A stretch of DNA of 64,000 nt. It comes from Bog-756 sp963713625 (GTDB taxonomy: Bacteria > Actinomycetota > Acidimicrobiia > Acidimicrobiales > RAAP-2). Position 1 is the stretch's first letter, and each line of letters opens with the position of its first letter. The translations under genes and the position numbers were made by a program. This document shows positions 16,586 through 25,722 of the stretch, in pieces. The stretch spans positions 62,001 to 126,000 of the forward strand of contig CAVQMN010000001.1 in NCBI GenBank assembly GCA_963713625.1. The letters run 5' to 3'. The notes below the pieces were generated by a model. The model saw only the letters and a program-made list of their open reading frames with translations. It made no database searches and was not told the DNA's origin.

Positions 16586-19357
16586 ATGAGCGTGCTCACC
16601 AAGGTCCTCAAAGCCGGTGAAGGCAAGAAAGTTCGCCGTCTGGCCGAACTGGTGCCGCTGGTCAACGCCCTCGAACCGGAGATGGAGGCCCGCTCCGACG
16701 AAGAACTGGCTGCGCTCACCAATGTCTTCCGCGAGCGACTGGACAACGGCGAGAGCCTCGAGGACATCCTGATCGAGTCGTTCGCCCTGGTCCGGGAGGC
16801 GGCCTGGCGGGTACTCGGCCAACGCCATTTCGACGCCCAGCTGATGGGGGGCATGGCCCTCCACTTCGGATGGATCGCCGAGATGAAAACCGGCGAGGGC
16901 AAGACCCTGGTGTCCACGTTGCCCGTGTACGTGAACGCACTGGCGGGGAACGGCGTCCATGTCGTCACGGTCAACGACTACCTGGCCACCCGTGACTCCG
17001 AGTGGATGGGGCAGCTCCACCGGTTCCTCGGCCTGACGGTTGGTCGGGTCGGCCCCGACATCGAGGACGCGGCGGCCAAGCGGGAGGCGTACCTCTCTGA
17101 CGTCACCTACGGCACCAACACCGAATTCGGATTCGACTACCTGCGCGACAACATGGCCCGGTCGAAGGACGCCATGGTCCAGCGCGGTCATCCTTTCGCC
17201 ATCGTCGACGAGGTGGACTCCATCCTCATCGACGAGGCCCGGACGCCCCTGATCATCTCGGGTCCCGCGGCCGAATCGGCCCAGCTCTACTACCAGTTCG
17301 CCGGAATCGTGCGGACGCTGCGGGTCGAGGACGACTACGAGGTCGACGAGGAGAAGCGCATCGTCGTCCCCACCGAGGCGGGCATCGAGAAGGTCGAACG
17401 CCAGCTGGGCGTGAGCAACCTGTACGACGCGGTGGCCGTCAACTACGTGCACCACCTGACCCAGGCCCTGCTGGCCAAGGAGCTGTACCGCCGGGACAAG
17501 GACTACCTGGTGGCCCAGGGCGAGGTCAAGATCGTCGACGAGTTCACCGGGCGCACCCTCGACGGGCGGCGTTGGTCCGACGGCCTCCATCAGGCGGTCG
17601 AGGCCAAGGAGCGGGTTCGGATCAAAGAGGAGAACCACACCTGGGCCACCGTCACCCTCCAGAACTACTTCCGGCTCTACGAGAAGCTGTCGGGGATGAC
17701 CGGTACGGCTGAGACGGAGGCGTCGGAGTTCGCCAATACCTACGAGCTCCCGGTGGTTCCCATCCCTCCCAACAAGCCGCTGATCCGCGCGGACAACGCC
17801 GATCTGATCTACAAGTCGGAGGATGCCAAGTTCGCCGCCGTGGTGGACGACATCGCCGAGCGTCACGCCGAGGGCCAGCCCGTGCTGGTGGGCACGGCAT
17901 CGGTGTCCAAGTCCGAGCAGCTGTCCCGGCTCCTCGAGAAGCGCGGCATCCCCCACGAGGTGCTCAACGCCAAGCAGCACTTCCGTGAGGCGGAGATCGT
18001 GGCCCAGGCCGGACGGGTCGGCAGCGTGACCGTCGCCACCAATATGGCCGGTCGCGGCGTCGACATCATCCTCGGCGGCAATCCCGAAGGACTCGCCATC
18101 CGGGAGGCGACGGCCCGCGGGGTCGACGTGACCACGGAAGAAGGCGCGGCCCAGCTGAAAGAGATCGAAGCGGAGTTCGCCACCATCTGCGAGCGGGAGG
18201 GTGAGGAGGTCCGGGCCCTCGGTGGACTGTACGTGCTGGGCAGCGAGCGTCACGAGAGTCGCCGCATCGACAACCAGCTCCGCGGCCGGTCGGGCCGGCA
18301 GGGTGACCCGGGCGAAAGCCGGTTCTTCTTGTCCCTCGAAGATGATCTGATGCGGCTGTTCGCCACTGGGGCCATGAACTGGGTGATGGGACGGGCGCTG
18401 CCCGACGACGTCCCCATCGAGGCGAAGATGGTCACCAAGGCCATCGAGCGGGCCCAGAACACCGTGGAGGGGCGCAACGCCGAATCCCGCAAGGACGTCC
18501 TCAAGTACGACGATGTGATGAACGAGCAGCGCAAGGTGATCTACCGCCGGCGCTACCAGATCATCGAAGGGGAGGACCTGCGCGATGACACCATCGAGCT
18601 CCTCGAGAGCACGCTCACTGAAGTGGTGGCGTCGTCGTGTCCGTCCGAGTATCCCGAAGAGTGGGACCTGCCCCGCCTGATCACCGAGATCACCCAGTAC
18701 TTCCCGACCAAGTTCGTGGCCGACGATCTGGCCGGGGCCAGCACGGTGGGCCAGATCACCGAAAGCATCCTCACCGAAGCCCTCGACCTCTACGCCGAGC
18801 GGGACGAGAGCATCCCGGGGGGCGAGGAGACGGCCCGGCAACTCGAGCGCGACATCATGCTGCAGATCATCGACCAGCGGTGGCAGGACCACCTGGCCGA
18901 GATGGACTACCTGCGCGAGGGCATCAATCTGCGGGCCATGGGCAACCAGGATCCACTGGTGGCCTATCAGCGGGAAGGCTTCGCCATGTTCGGCAAGCTG
19001 ATGGACGGGATCAGCGACGACTACCTGCGCTACGTCTTCCACGTCCAGGTCATGGCCGAACCGGCGGCCGAGCCGGATCTGGAGCGGGCCAGCTACCTGG
19101 CTGCCGACGATCCGGTCCAGGGCGACGAGGCCTTCTCGGCGGCATTCGCCTCGGCCACCCCGGCCGAGATTGAAGAGGCGGCCGCGGTGGCGGGCCTTCC
19201 GGGAGGAAACGGGAGCACCGGGGTGACCAACCGGTTGGCCGACGACGGCGAGACCCAGCTGCCCATTGTGAAGTCGGATCGGGAGAAGCTGGGGCGGAAC
19301 GACCCCTGCTGGTGCGGGAGCAACAAGAAATTCAAGCTCTGCCACGGCGCCAACTGA
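16586..19357 (+). CDS. secA: preprotein translocase ATPase SecA
   Basis: 923 aa. SecA drives preproteins through SecYEG. Visible: helicase Walker A MKTGEGKTLV (about 100–109), DEVDSILIDEAR (DEAD-like Walker B, about 208–219), SGMTGTAETEASEF (start of the second motor domain), TNMAGRGVDIILGG, and RGRSGRQGDPG. The C-terminus keeps the zinc-binding tail CWCGSNKKFKLCH, which contacts lipids or SecB-like partners. Length fits housekeeping SecA1. It has its own promoter and is followed after 1 nt by prfB. Confidence 0.98.
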   Translation: MSVLTKVLKAGEGKKVRRLAELVPLVNALEPEMEARSDEELAALTNVFRERLDNGESLEDILIESFALVREAAWRVLGQRHFDAQLMGGMALHFGWIAEMKTGEGKTLVSTLPVYVNALAGNGVHVVTVNDYLATRDSEWMGQLHRFLGLTVGRVGPDIEDAAAKREAYLSDVTYGTNTEFGFDYLRDNMARSKDAMVQRGHPFAIVDEVDSILIDEARTPLIISGPAAESAQLYYQFAGIVRTLRVEDDYEVDEEKRIVVPTEAGIEKVERQLGVSNLYDAVAVNYVHHLTQALLAKELYRRDKDYLVAQGEVKIVDEFTGRTLDGRRWSDGLHQAVEAKERVRIKEENHTWATVTLQNYFRLYEKLSGMTGTAETEASEFANTYELPVVPIPPNKPLIRADNADLIYKSEDAKFAAVVDDIAERHAEGQPVLVGTASVSKSEQLSRLLEKRGIPHEVLNAKQHFREAEIVAQAGRVGSVTVATNMAGRGVDIILGGNPEGLAIREATARGVDVTTEEGAAQLKEIEAEFATICEREGEEVRALGGLYVLGSERHESRRIDNQLRGRSGRQGDPGESRFFLSLEDDLMRLFATGAMNWVMGRALPDDVPIEAKMVTKAIERAQNTVEGRNAESRKDVLKYDDVMNEQRKVIYRRRYQIIEGEDLRDDTIELLESTLTEVVASSCPSEYPEEWDLPRLITEITQYFPTKFVADDLAGASTVGQITESILTEALDLYAERDESIPGGEETARQLERDIMLQIIDQRWQDHLAEMDYLREGINLRAMGNQDPLVAYQREGFAMFGKLMDGISDDYLRYVFHVQVMAEPAAEPDLERASYLAADDPVQGDEAFSAAFASATPAEIEEAAAVAGLPGGNGSTGVTNRLADDGETQLPIVKSDREKLGRNDPCWCGSNKKFKLCHGAN

Positions 19358-19358
19358 G

Positions 19359-20519
19359 ATGACCCCGACGGATGGCTCCCGTCGGGGGGCCGGTGAGCCC
19401 GAGCGCGTCGACATCCCGTCGGCGCTGGCGTCGCTCCGGGAGCGTTTGGCGGAGGCCGCCCGGTTTCTGGGCATCGATCACCTCCACGAGCGCCGGGCCG
19501 AGTTGGAGAAGGCGGCCTCGGAGCCCGGGTTGTGGGACGATCCCGACCACGCCCGGGAGGTGACCACCGAGCTCGGTCGGGTCAACGAGGACATCGAGCT
19601 GTTGGGCGGTTTGACCGAACGTCTTTCCGACGCCGAGACGCTCAACGAGTTGATCGACGAGGAGGAGGACGACTCGCTGCGGCCCGAAGTCGAAGAGCTG
19701 ATCGACGACCTCGACCGGCGGTTGCGCACACTCGAGCTCCGCTCCCTGTTCGCCGGGAGCTACGACGACGGGGACGCGGTGGCCGAGATCCACGCCGGCG
19801 CCGGTGGGACCGACGCACAGGACTGGGCGGAGATGATGTTGCGCATGTACACCCGGTGGGCCGAGCGGCGCGGCTTCGAGATCGAGGTGGAGGAGGCGAC
19901 TCCGGGCCAGGAGGCCGGCCTCCTGTCCGCCACCTTCATCGTCAAGGGCCGATACGCGTTCGGCCTGCTGGCCGCGGAGCGTGGCGTGCACCGACTGGTC
20001 CGCATCTCGCCGTTCGATGCGCAGCACCGACGCCAGACCAGTTTCGCCTCGCTCGACGTCGTTCCCTTCCTCGAGGATGTCTCCGACGAAGTGGAGATCG
20101 ACGAGAAGGACCTCCGCATCGACACCTACCGGTCGTCGGGGGCGGGCGGTCAACACGTGAACAAGACGGACTCGGCGGTCCGGCTCACCCACCTGCCCAC
20201 CGGGATCGTGGTGTCATGTCAGAACCAGCGGAGTCAGCATCAGAACAAGGCCAAGGCCATGCAGGTGCTCGGGGCCAAACTGGCCGAGCGCCAGCGGGCA
20301 GAGCATCAGGCCACCCTGGACGAGCTGTCCGGTGACCGCACCGACAACGCCTGGGGCAATCAGATCCGCTCCTACGTACTGGCTCCCTACCAGCTGGTCA
20401 AGGACCTGCGCAGCAACGAGGAGACCGGCAACGTCGAGGCGGTGCTCGACGGTGATCTCGACGATTTCATCGAGGCTGAGCTGCGGCGCCGGGCCGAGTC
20501 ACGTCGTACCGGCTCGTGA
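19359..20519 (+). CDS. prfB: peptide chain release factor 2
   Basis: 386 aa. RF2 ends translation at UGA and UAA. The tripeptide anticodon SPF is seen in RISPFDAQHR, and the peptidyl-tRNA hydrolysis motif GGQ in SSGAGGQHVNKTDSAVR. The N-terminal coiled region (PSALASLRERLAEAARFLG) is intact and in one frame from the ATG, with no in-frame TGA, so the programmed +1 frameshift that autoregulates prfB in many bacteria is absent. The residues before about 18 are variable. It follows secA by 1 nt and lies 116 nt before ftsE. Confidence 0.97.
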   Translation: MTPTDGSRRGAGEPERVDIPSALASLRERLAEAARFLGIDHLHERRAELEKAASEPGLWDDPDHAREVTTELGRVNEDIELLGGLTERLSDAETLNELIDEEEDDSLRPEVEELIDDLDRRLRTLELRSLFAGSYDDGDAVAEIHAGAGGTDAQDWAEMMLRMYTRWAERRGFEIEVEEATPGQEAGLLSATFIVKGRYAFGLLAAERGVHRLVRISPFDAQHRRQTSFASLDVVPFLEDVSDEVEIDEKDLRIDTYRSSGAGGQHVNKTDSAVRLTHLPTGIVVSCQNQRSQHQNKAKAMQVLGAKLAERQRAEHQATLDELSGDRTDNAWGNQIRSYVLAPYQLVKDLRSNEETGNVEAVLDGDLDDFIEAELRRRAESRRTGS

Positions 20520-20635
20520 CCGGTGTCTTCGGAGGTCAGAGGGGCTGAACCAGCACCGCTGCGGGTCGCGTTAGGATAGATCGGAATGGGAAACGCCGGT
20601 CAGCAGATTCCGCTCCATCCCGTGACACCCCTCTC

Positions 20636-21417
<782 letters not shown>

Positions 21418-21418
<1 letters not shown>

Positions 21419-22308
21419 TGCCAGTCTCCGCCGGCTACGTCTCCCGGGAGGCGGTCACCAACCTGTGGCGCAACCGTCTGATGACCGTGGCCGCCATCCT
21501 GACCGTTGCCGTCTCCCTGGCCCTCGTCGGCTCGTCACTGCTCCTGAAGCAGGGCGCGTCGAAGGCCACGGTGCAGTGGCAGAACGGGGTGAACGCCCTG
21601 GTGTGGGTGAACCCCAACGCACCGGCTTCCCAGGCCAACGCCATCCACGCCGAGCTCATGCAGTCGCCCTACGTCAAGTCGTGCATCTTCCGGAGCCAGG
21701 CCTACGACTACAACGAAGCCAAGGTCATGCTGCCGGCGGACGAGGTCCAGGCCACCACCCTGGCCGACTATCCGTCGTCGTTCCGCTGCGTGCTGAACGA
21801 TCCGTCCCAGGCCCCCGCCGTCTACCAGCAGTTCATCGGCAAACCCGGTGTCTTCAACGTCAAGTATCCCGGTCAGCAGATCAAGACCATGCAGAGTGTG
21901 ATCCGTATCCTGCAGTGGGTGTTCTTGTCGGTGGCCGTCGTGCTGCTGCTGTCGGCGTCGGTGCTCATCCTCAACACCATCCGCATGGCCATCTTCGCCC
22001 GCCGCCGTGAGGTGTCGGTGATGAAACTGGTCGGGGCGACCAACTGGTTCATCCGACTACCGTTCATGGCCGAAGGACTGATCCAGGGCCTGCTGGGCGC
22101 GGCGGTGGCGGTACTGGTGGTGCTGTCCCTCTACTGGGGTATCGGATTGGACGCCACCAAGACGGCGGCCAATCAGGGGAGCATCATCGCCCAGATGTCG
22201 TTGGGCGGGTGGGAGGTCGCCGGCACCTGCATCCTGGTGGCGGTCGTCGGTGTCGTGGTCGGTGTGGTGGGGTCGGCGTTCGCCGTCCGCCGCTTCCTCG
22301 ACGTCTGA
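21418..22308 (+). CDS. ftsX: cell-division protein FtsX
   Basis: 296 aa with the FtsX topology: TM1 about 21–43, a large extracytoplasmic loop about 44–162 that recruits a peptidoglycan hydrolase activator, then TM2 about 163–184, TM3 about 221–242 and TM4 about 264–285. The RREVSVMKLVGATNWFIRLPFM motif between TM2 and TM3 is diagnostic of the FtsX permease fold. Coupled to ftsE. In many actinobacteria smpB follows ftsX, but here the next gene is a convergent lipase. Confidence 0.96.
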
Positions 22309-22422
22309 GCGCCTTCCTCGACTCCTCGACGCCCGGCCCTCCGAACGTCCGACTCTCCGCGAGCCCGGTTCCCGAGCTCCGACGGCAGACGTCGGCCCCC
22401 GGGCTGGCCTGACGAGCGGTAC

Positions 22423-23784
22423 TCACGGGCAGGAGTCGGGTGCGGACATGCCGGCCAATCTCGACGCGATCCAGTGGAGGACGATCGACGCCCCCTGCTG
22501 CAGCGCTCCGCTGTGGCTGGCCCCGGCCAGAGGGGCGTAGGTGACCACGTCGTGCTGGGCCTGGCACAGCGAGTCGTCGACCAGCCCGGTGGTGGTGGGA
22601 TAGGGGACCAGGGCATCGCCGGTTCCCTGCACGACCATGACCGGCGCGAAGATCGGAGCCTGCCCGGGCTCGTTGGCGACGTCGTCGGCGGCCAGCGCCG
22701 GGTCGGTGTTCCAGTCCGATCGGAAGAGGGATCGGGTGGGGACGGAGTCGAGGGCTGTGGCCACCGTGCCCGCACACGAGGACGCGATCAGGGGAACATC
22801 GCCCAGGGCCTGCTTGGTGAAGACCGACCCCATCGCCAGGTTGCCGTATGTCTTCGACCAGGCGTAGAGGGCCATGGCGGCAAAGGCGGCATCGGGATCG
22901 GTGCCACCGCCGGGGGCGGGGGAGGCGAGCTCGGTGAGGGAGGACACCGGGCCGATGGCGACGACGCCGGCCAGGTAGAGCTCGGGTGCGTAGGTCTGGG
23001 CGATCTGTCCGGCGAACAGGGCGGCCTGGCCACCCTGTGAGTAGCCGATGACGACCACGGTGTTGGATGCGGACCGGCCGTCGAGGACGCGAGCGGCCCG
23101 GGCTGCGTCCAGCACCCCCTGGGCCTCACTCTGGCCCACGAGGTACGGGGGGACCCCGGTGGTTCCGAGGCCCTGGTAGTCGGTGGCGGCCACGATCATC
23201 CGGGCCTTGAGCAGCGGTAGCAGGTAGGAGATGGAGCTGAGCGGCCCGAGGGACGGAGCGCACTGATCGGCCAGCCCGGTCGTCCCGTGGGCCCATGTGG
23301 CGATAGGGAAACCACCGGGTGGCGGTTGTCCCCCGGGGACCACGATCACCCCGGAGACGGCGACATCGGCCCCGGCGATCGACTGGGAGTGGTAGAGGAC
23401 GCGGTAGGCGGTGGCTCCCGCCGGCAGCTGGCCGGCCGACGGGATCACGCTCGACCGGATGATGGAACCGGGTGGCGCCGGGCTCAGCATCGGGGGGACC
23501 TGGTAGAAGGCGTCGAGACTGCGCTGGCTGCCCCGGCTGGTGGCCGGACCGGCAGGGGCCCCGCCCGGGTCGTCAGGTCCCCCCGGGTCGGTGCGGGTCG
23601 AGGATGACAGCGACGGATCTCCTGACCGGTGAGCGGCCGCCGCCGAGGTGCCGCATGCCGTCAGGGCCAGCCCGGCGCTGACCGCGACCAGGGCAGCCGT
23701 GCGCCGCGGCCCGCCCGCCGAGCGACGGCGACCATCCCGCGACCTGCCCCCCTGTGCCCTGCCCCAGGGCCTTCTCCCCACCAT
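22423..23784 (-). CDS. secreted lipase-like alpha/beta hydrolase (lipoprotein)
   Basis: 453 aa from the ATG at 23784 (TAGCGT on the same strand 7 nt upstream, so leaderless). The N-terminus is Arg-rich with AALVAVSAGLALTACG, a lipobox ending LTAC near residue 41. The mature domain resembles the secretory lipase family: nucleophile elbow VIGYSQGGQAALFAG, oxyanion region WAHGTTGLADQCAPS, acid VVQGTGDALVPYPTT, catalytic His LAGASHSGALQQG. Substrates are probably esters or triacylglycerols outside the cell. It diverges from a beta-lactamase-like gene across a 22-bp repeat array. Confidence 0.85.
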   Translation of the reverse strand: MVGRRPWGRAQGGRSRDGRRRSAGGPRRTAALVAVSAGLALTACGTSAAAAHRSGDPSLSSSTRTDPGGPDDPGGAPAGPATSRGSQRSLDAFYQVPPMLSPAPPGSIIRSSVIPSAGQLPAGATAYRVLYHSQSIAGADVAVSGVIVVPGGQPPPGGFPIATWAHGTTGLADQCAPSLGPLSSISYLLPLLKARMIVAATDYQGLGTTGVPPYLVGQSEAQGVLDAARAARVLDGRSASNTVVVIGYSQGGQAALFAGQIAQTYAPELYLAGVVAIGPVSSLTELASPAPGGGTDPDAAFAAMALYAWSKTYGNLAMGSVFTKQALGDVPLIASSCAGTVATALDSVPTRSLFRSDWNTDPALAADDVANEPGQAPIFAPVMVVQGTGDALVPYPTTTGLVDDSLCQAQHDVVTYAPLAGASHSGALQQGASIVLHWIASRLAGMSAPDSCP

Positions 23785-23791
23785 TGCGGCA

Positions 23792-23797
23792 ACGCTA
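23792..23797 (-). promoter_or_regulatory. -10 box, leaderless start for the lipase gene
   Basis: Minus-strand TAGCGT, 7 nt before the ATG at 23784. It decides for this start over an in-frame start 81 nt upstream. Confidence 0.45.
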
Positions 23798-23833
23798 CCC
23801 CAGAGCACCTCGACAGCACCTTTCCCCCAGGGA

Positions 23834-23944
23834 GGGCAGCACCTTTCCGTCAGGGTGGGCACCACCGTCCGTCAGGGTGGGCACCACCGTCCGTCGTGGT
23901 CGGCACCACCGTCCGTCGTGGTCGGCACCACCGTCCGGCGGAAC
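23834..23944 (+). repeat. 22-bp tandem repeat array
   Basis: Four units of exactly 22 bp at 23857–23878, 23879–23900, 23901–23922 and 23923–23944 (core GGCACCACCGTCCGTC, last unit partly diverged), preceded by a degenerate 23-bp unit at 23834–23856 (core GGCAGCACCTTTCCGTC). There are no spacers, so it is a direct tandem array. It fills the intergenic space between two divergent promoters. Confidence 0.9.
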
Positions 23945-23957
23945 GGACGGCATCATC

Positions 23958-23963
23958 TACCAT
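23958..23963 (+). promoter_or_regulatory. -10 box for the beta-lactamase-like gene
   Basis: TACCAT, 9 nt before the ATG at 23973 and directly after the repeat array. No ribosome binding site is seen. Confidence 0.4.
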
Positions 23964-23972
23964 CGCGGCCGC

Positions 23973-24845
23973 ATGGATGCCCTGGACCTGGTGGCCGGCT
24001 GGCCGGTGGAGAACGTCGCCGTCGGGGTCGTCCCCATCCCTGGTCCGGGAGATGGGCCCGGGGGCCCGAGCGTCCACCCGGGGGATCGGGTGGGGCCCGT
24101 CGACCGACCCTTCCCCTGGGCGTCGGTGACCAAGCCGGCCACCGCGCTGGCCGTGCTGGTGGCCGTCGAGGAAGGATCGATCGCACTGGACGAGCCGGCC
24201 GGCCCGGTGGGCTCAACCGTCCGCCATCTGCTGGCTCACGCATCGGGCCTCGGCCCCGTCGGCGGACCACCACTGGCCCGACCGGGGACCCGTCGGATCT
24301 ATTCGAATGCCGGCTATCAGAGGCTCGGACAGCTGGTGGCCGAGCGGTCGGGTATGTCGTTCAGCGACTACCTGCACGCCGGGGTGCTCGACCCCTTGGG
24401 TATGGCCGGCACCGGGCTCGCGACGGGGACCGGGGAGTCGGCGGGGGAGGCGGCAGCCGGGCTCGCCGGCCCGCTCACCGATCTGCTCTCCCTGGGTGGC
24501 GAACTGGCCGCGCCCACGCTGATCAGTGGCGAGACCCACGCCGAGATGGTCTCCGTCCAGTTCCCCGGCCTCGGTGGAGTCCTCCCCGGCTTCCAGCGGT
24601 TCGATCCCTGCGACTGGGGCCTGGGTGTGGAGATCCGGGGCGGGAAGCAGCCCCACTGGACCGGGACGGACAACGCACCCTCCACCTTCGGGCACTTCGG
24701 CCGTTCCGGCTCGTTCGTGTGGATCGATCCGGTGGCCGGCCTCATCTGTGCCGGCCTGTGCGACCGGCCCTTCGGGCCCTGGGCCGCCCGGTCGTGGCCG
24801 GTCCTGGCCGATGCGGTGCTGGCCGGCGGCGCCGGCCCAACGTGA
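23973..24845 (+). CDS. serine hydrolase, class C beta-lactamase/penicillin-binding-like
   Basis: 290 aa. The serine hydrolase signatures are clear: SVTK (Ser-x-x-Lys, about residue 51), YSNAGYQ (Tyr-x-Asn, about 109) and GHFGRSGSF in the place of the His/Lys-Thr-Gly motif. It has no signal peptide, so it is probably cytosolic and acts as an esterase or peptidase rather than a secreted beta-lactamase. The ATG at 23973 starts the recognisable domain; in-frame upstream codons translate the repeat array and are not counted. Confidence 0.85.
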   Translation: MDALDLVAGWPVENVAVGVVPIPGPGDGPGGPSVHPGDRVGPVDRPFPWASVTKPATALAVLVAVEEGSIALDEPAGPVGSTVRHLLAHASGLGPVGGPPLARPGTRRIYSNAGYQRLGQLVAERSGMSFSDYLHAGVLDPLGMAGTGLATGTGESAGEAAAGLAGPLTDLLSLGGELAAPTLISGETHAEMVSVQFPGLGGVLPGFQRFDPCDWGLGVEIRGGKQPHWTGTDNAPSTFGHFGRSGSFVWIDPVAGLICAGLCDRPFGPWAARSWPVLADAVLAGGAGPT

Positions 24846-24874
24846 CCGCGGGGACCGTCCACGACCGGCTCGCC

Positions 24875-24880
24875 TAGGCT
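24875..24880 (+). promoter_or_regulatory. -10 box, leaderless start for the nucleotidyltransferase gene
   Basis: TAGGCT, 7 nt before the ATG at 24888, no ribosome binding site between. Confidence 0.5.
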
Positions 24881-24887
24881 TCAACCC

Positions 24888-25631
24888 ATGAAGGGCGTCA
24901 TCCTGGCCGGGGGCACCGGCTCGCGGCTGCATCCGCTGACCCGGATCACCAACAAGCACCTGCTGCCGATCTACGACCGGCCGATGATCAACTGGGGCAT
25001 CGAGGCGCTGGTCAATGCCGGGATCACCGAGATCATGCTGGTGACCGGCGGAACCCACGCCGGGGAGTTCCTGCGCCTGTTGGGGAACGGGCACGAGTTC
25101 GGTATCGACCAGCTCAGCTATGGCTATCAGGAGAAGCCCGGCGGCATCGCCGAGGCGCTCGGACTCGCCGCCCGCTTCGTCGACGGCGAACCGGTGCTGG
25201 TCATGCTGGCCGACAACATCGTCGAACGGCCCATCAAACCGATGGTCGATGCCTTCACCGCCGACCCCCACGGAGCCCGCATCCTGCTCACCCCGGTGGA
25301 GGAGGACGAGCACCTGCGCAATCTGGGGGTGCCGACCTTCGACGCGGACAAGCGGGTGATCGGCATCACCGAGAAGCCCGACCATCCGCAGTCCAAGTTC
25401 GGTGTCACCGGCATCTACTGCTACGACTCGGATGTCTTCGAGGTCATCCCCACCCTCATCCCCTCCGGTCGCGGCGAACTCGAGATCACCGACGTGAACA
25501 ACCACTACATCTCCCAGGGGCTCATGGCCTACGACGTCCTCGAGGGGTTCTGGGGCGATGCGGGCGAGTCGATCGACGCGTACTACAAGGTCAACGACTT
25601 CGTCCGCACCTACGGAGCCAACAAGGGCTGA
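24888..25631 (+). CDS. sugar-1-phosphate nucleotidyltransferase (RmlA-like)
   Basis: 247 aa. It begins MKGVILAGGTGSRLHPLT, the nucleotide-binding signature of sugar nucleotidyltransferases, followed by NKHLLPIYDRPMI with the catalytic Lys. EKPDHPQSKFGVTGIYCYD and GRGELEITDVNN are typical of glucose-1-phosphate thymidylyltransferase-like enzymes. At 247 aa it lacks the extra C-terminal helices of full-length RmlA (about 290 aa), as in the short archaeal and actinobacterial forms. The sugar and base are therefore open. It stands alone with a leaderless promoter. Confidence 0.88.
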   Translation: MKGVILAGGTGSRLHPLTRITNKHLLPIYDRPMINWGIEALVNAGITEIMLVTGGTHAGEFLRLLGNGHEFGIDQLSYGYQEKPGGIAEALGLAARFVDGEPVLVMLADNIVERPIKPMVDAFTADPHGARILLTPVEEDEHLRNLGVPTFDADKRVIGITEKPDHPQSKFGVTGIYCYDSDVFEVIPTLIPSGRGELEITDVNNHYISQGLMAYDVLEGFWGDAGESIDAYYKVNDFVRTYGANKG

Positions 25632-25722
25632 ATTCCCGGGGCCCCGGCGTCGGGCGAGGCCCGGGCAAGTGTGGCCGCGTGGCCGGGCGCGCTCACCTCG
25701 CCGGCCCTGCGACAAGGACCCG

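Noticed and set aside
16103..19474. A 1123-aa open frame antisense to secA
   Set aside because: It mirrors secA in the opposite strand, has no family motifs, and results from high-GC codon bias.
22300..22400. CGACGTCTG / CAGACGTCG inverted repeat across the ftsX stop as a terminator
   Set aside because: The arms are about 80 nt apart with no compact hairpin; too weak to call.
23834..23944. CRISPR array
   Set aside because: The 22-bp units are directly adjacent with no unique spacers, and no cas gene is near.
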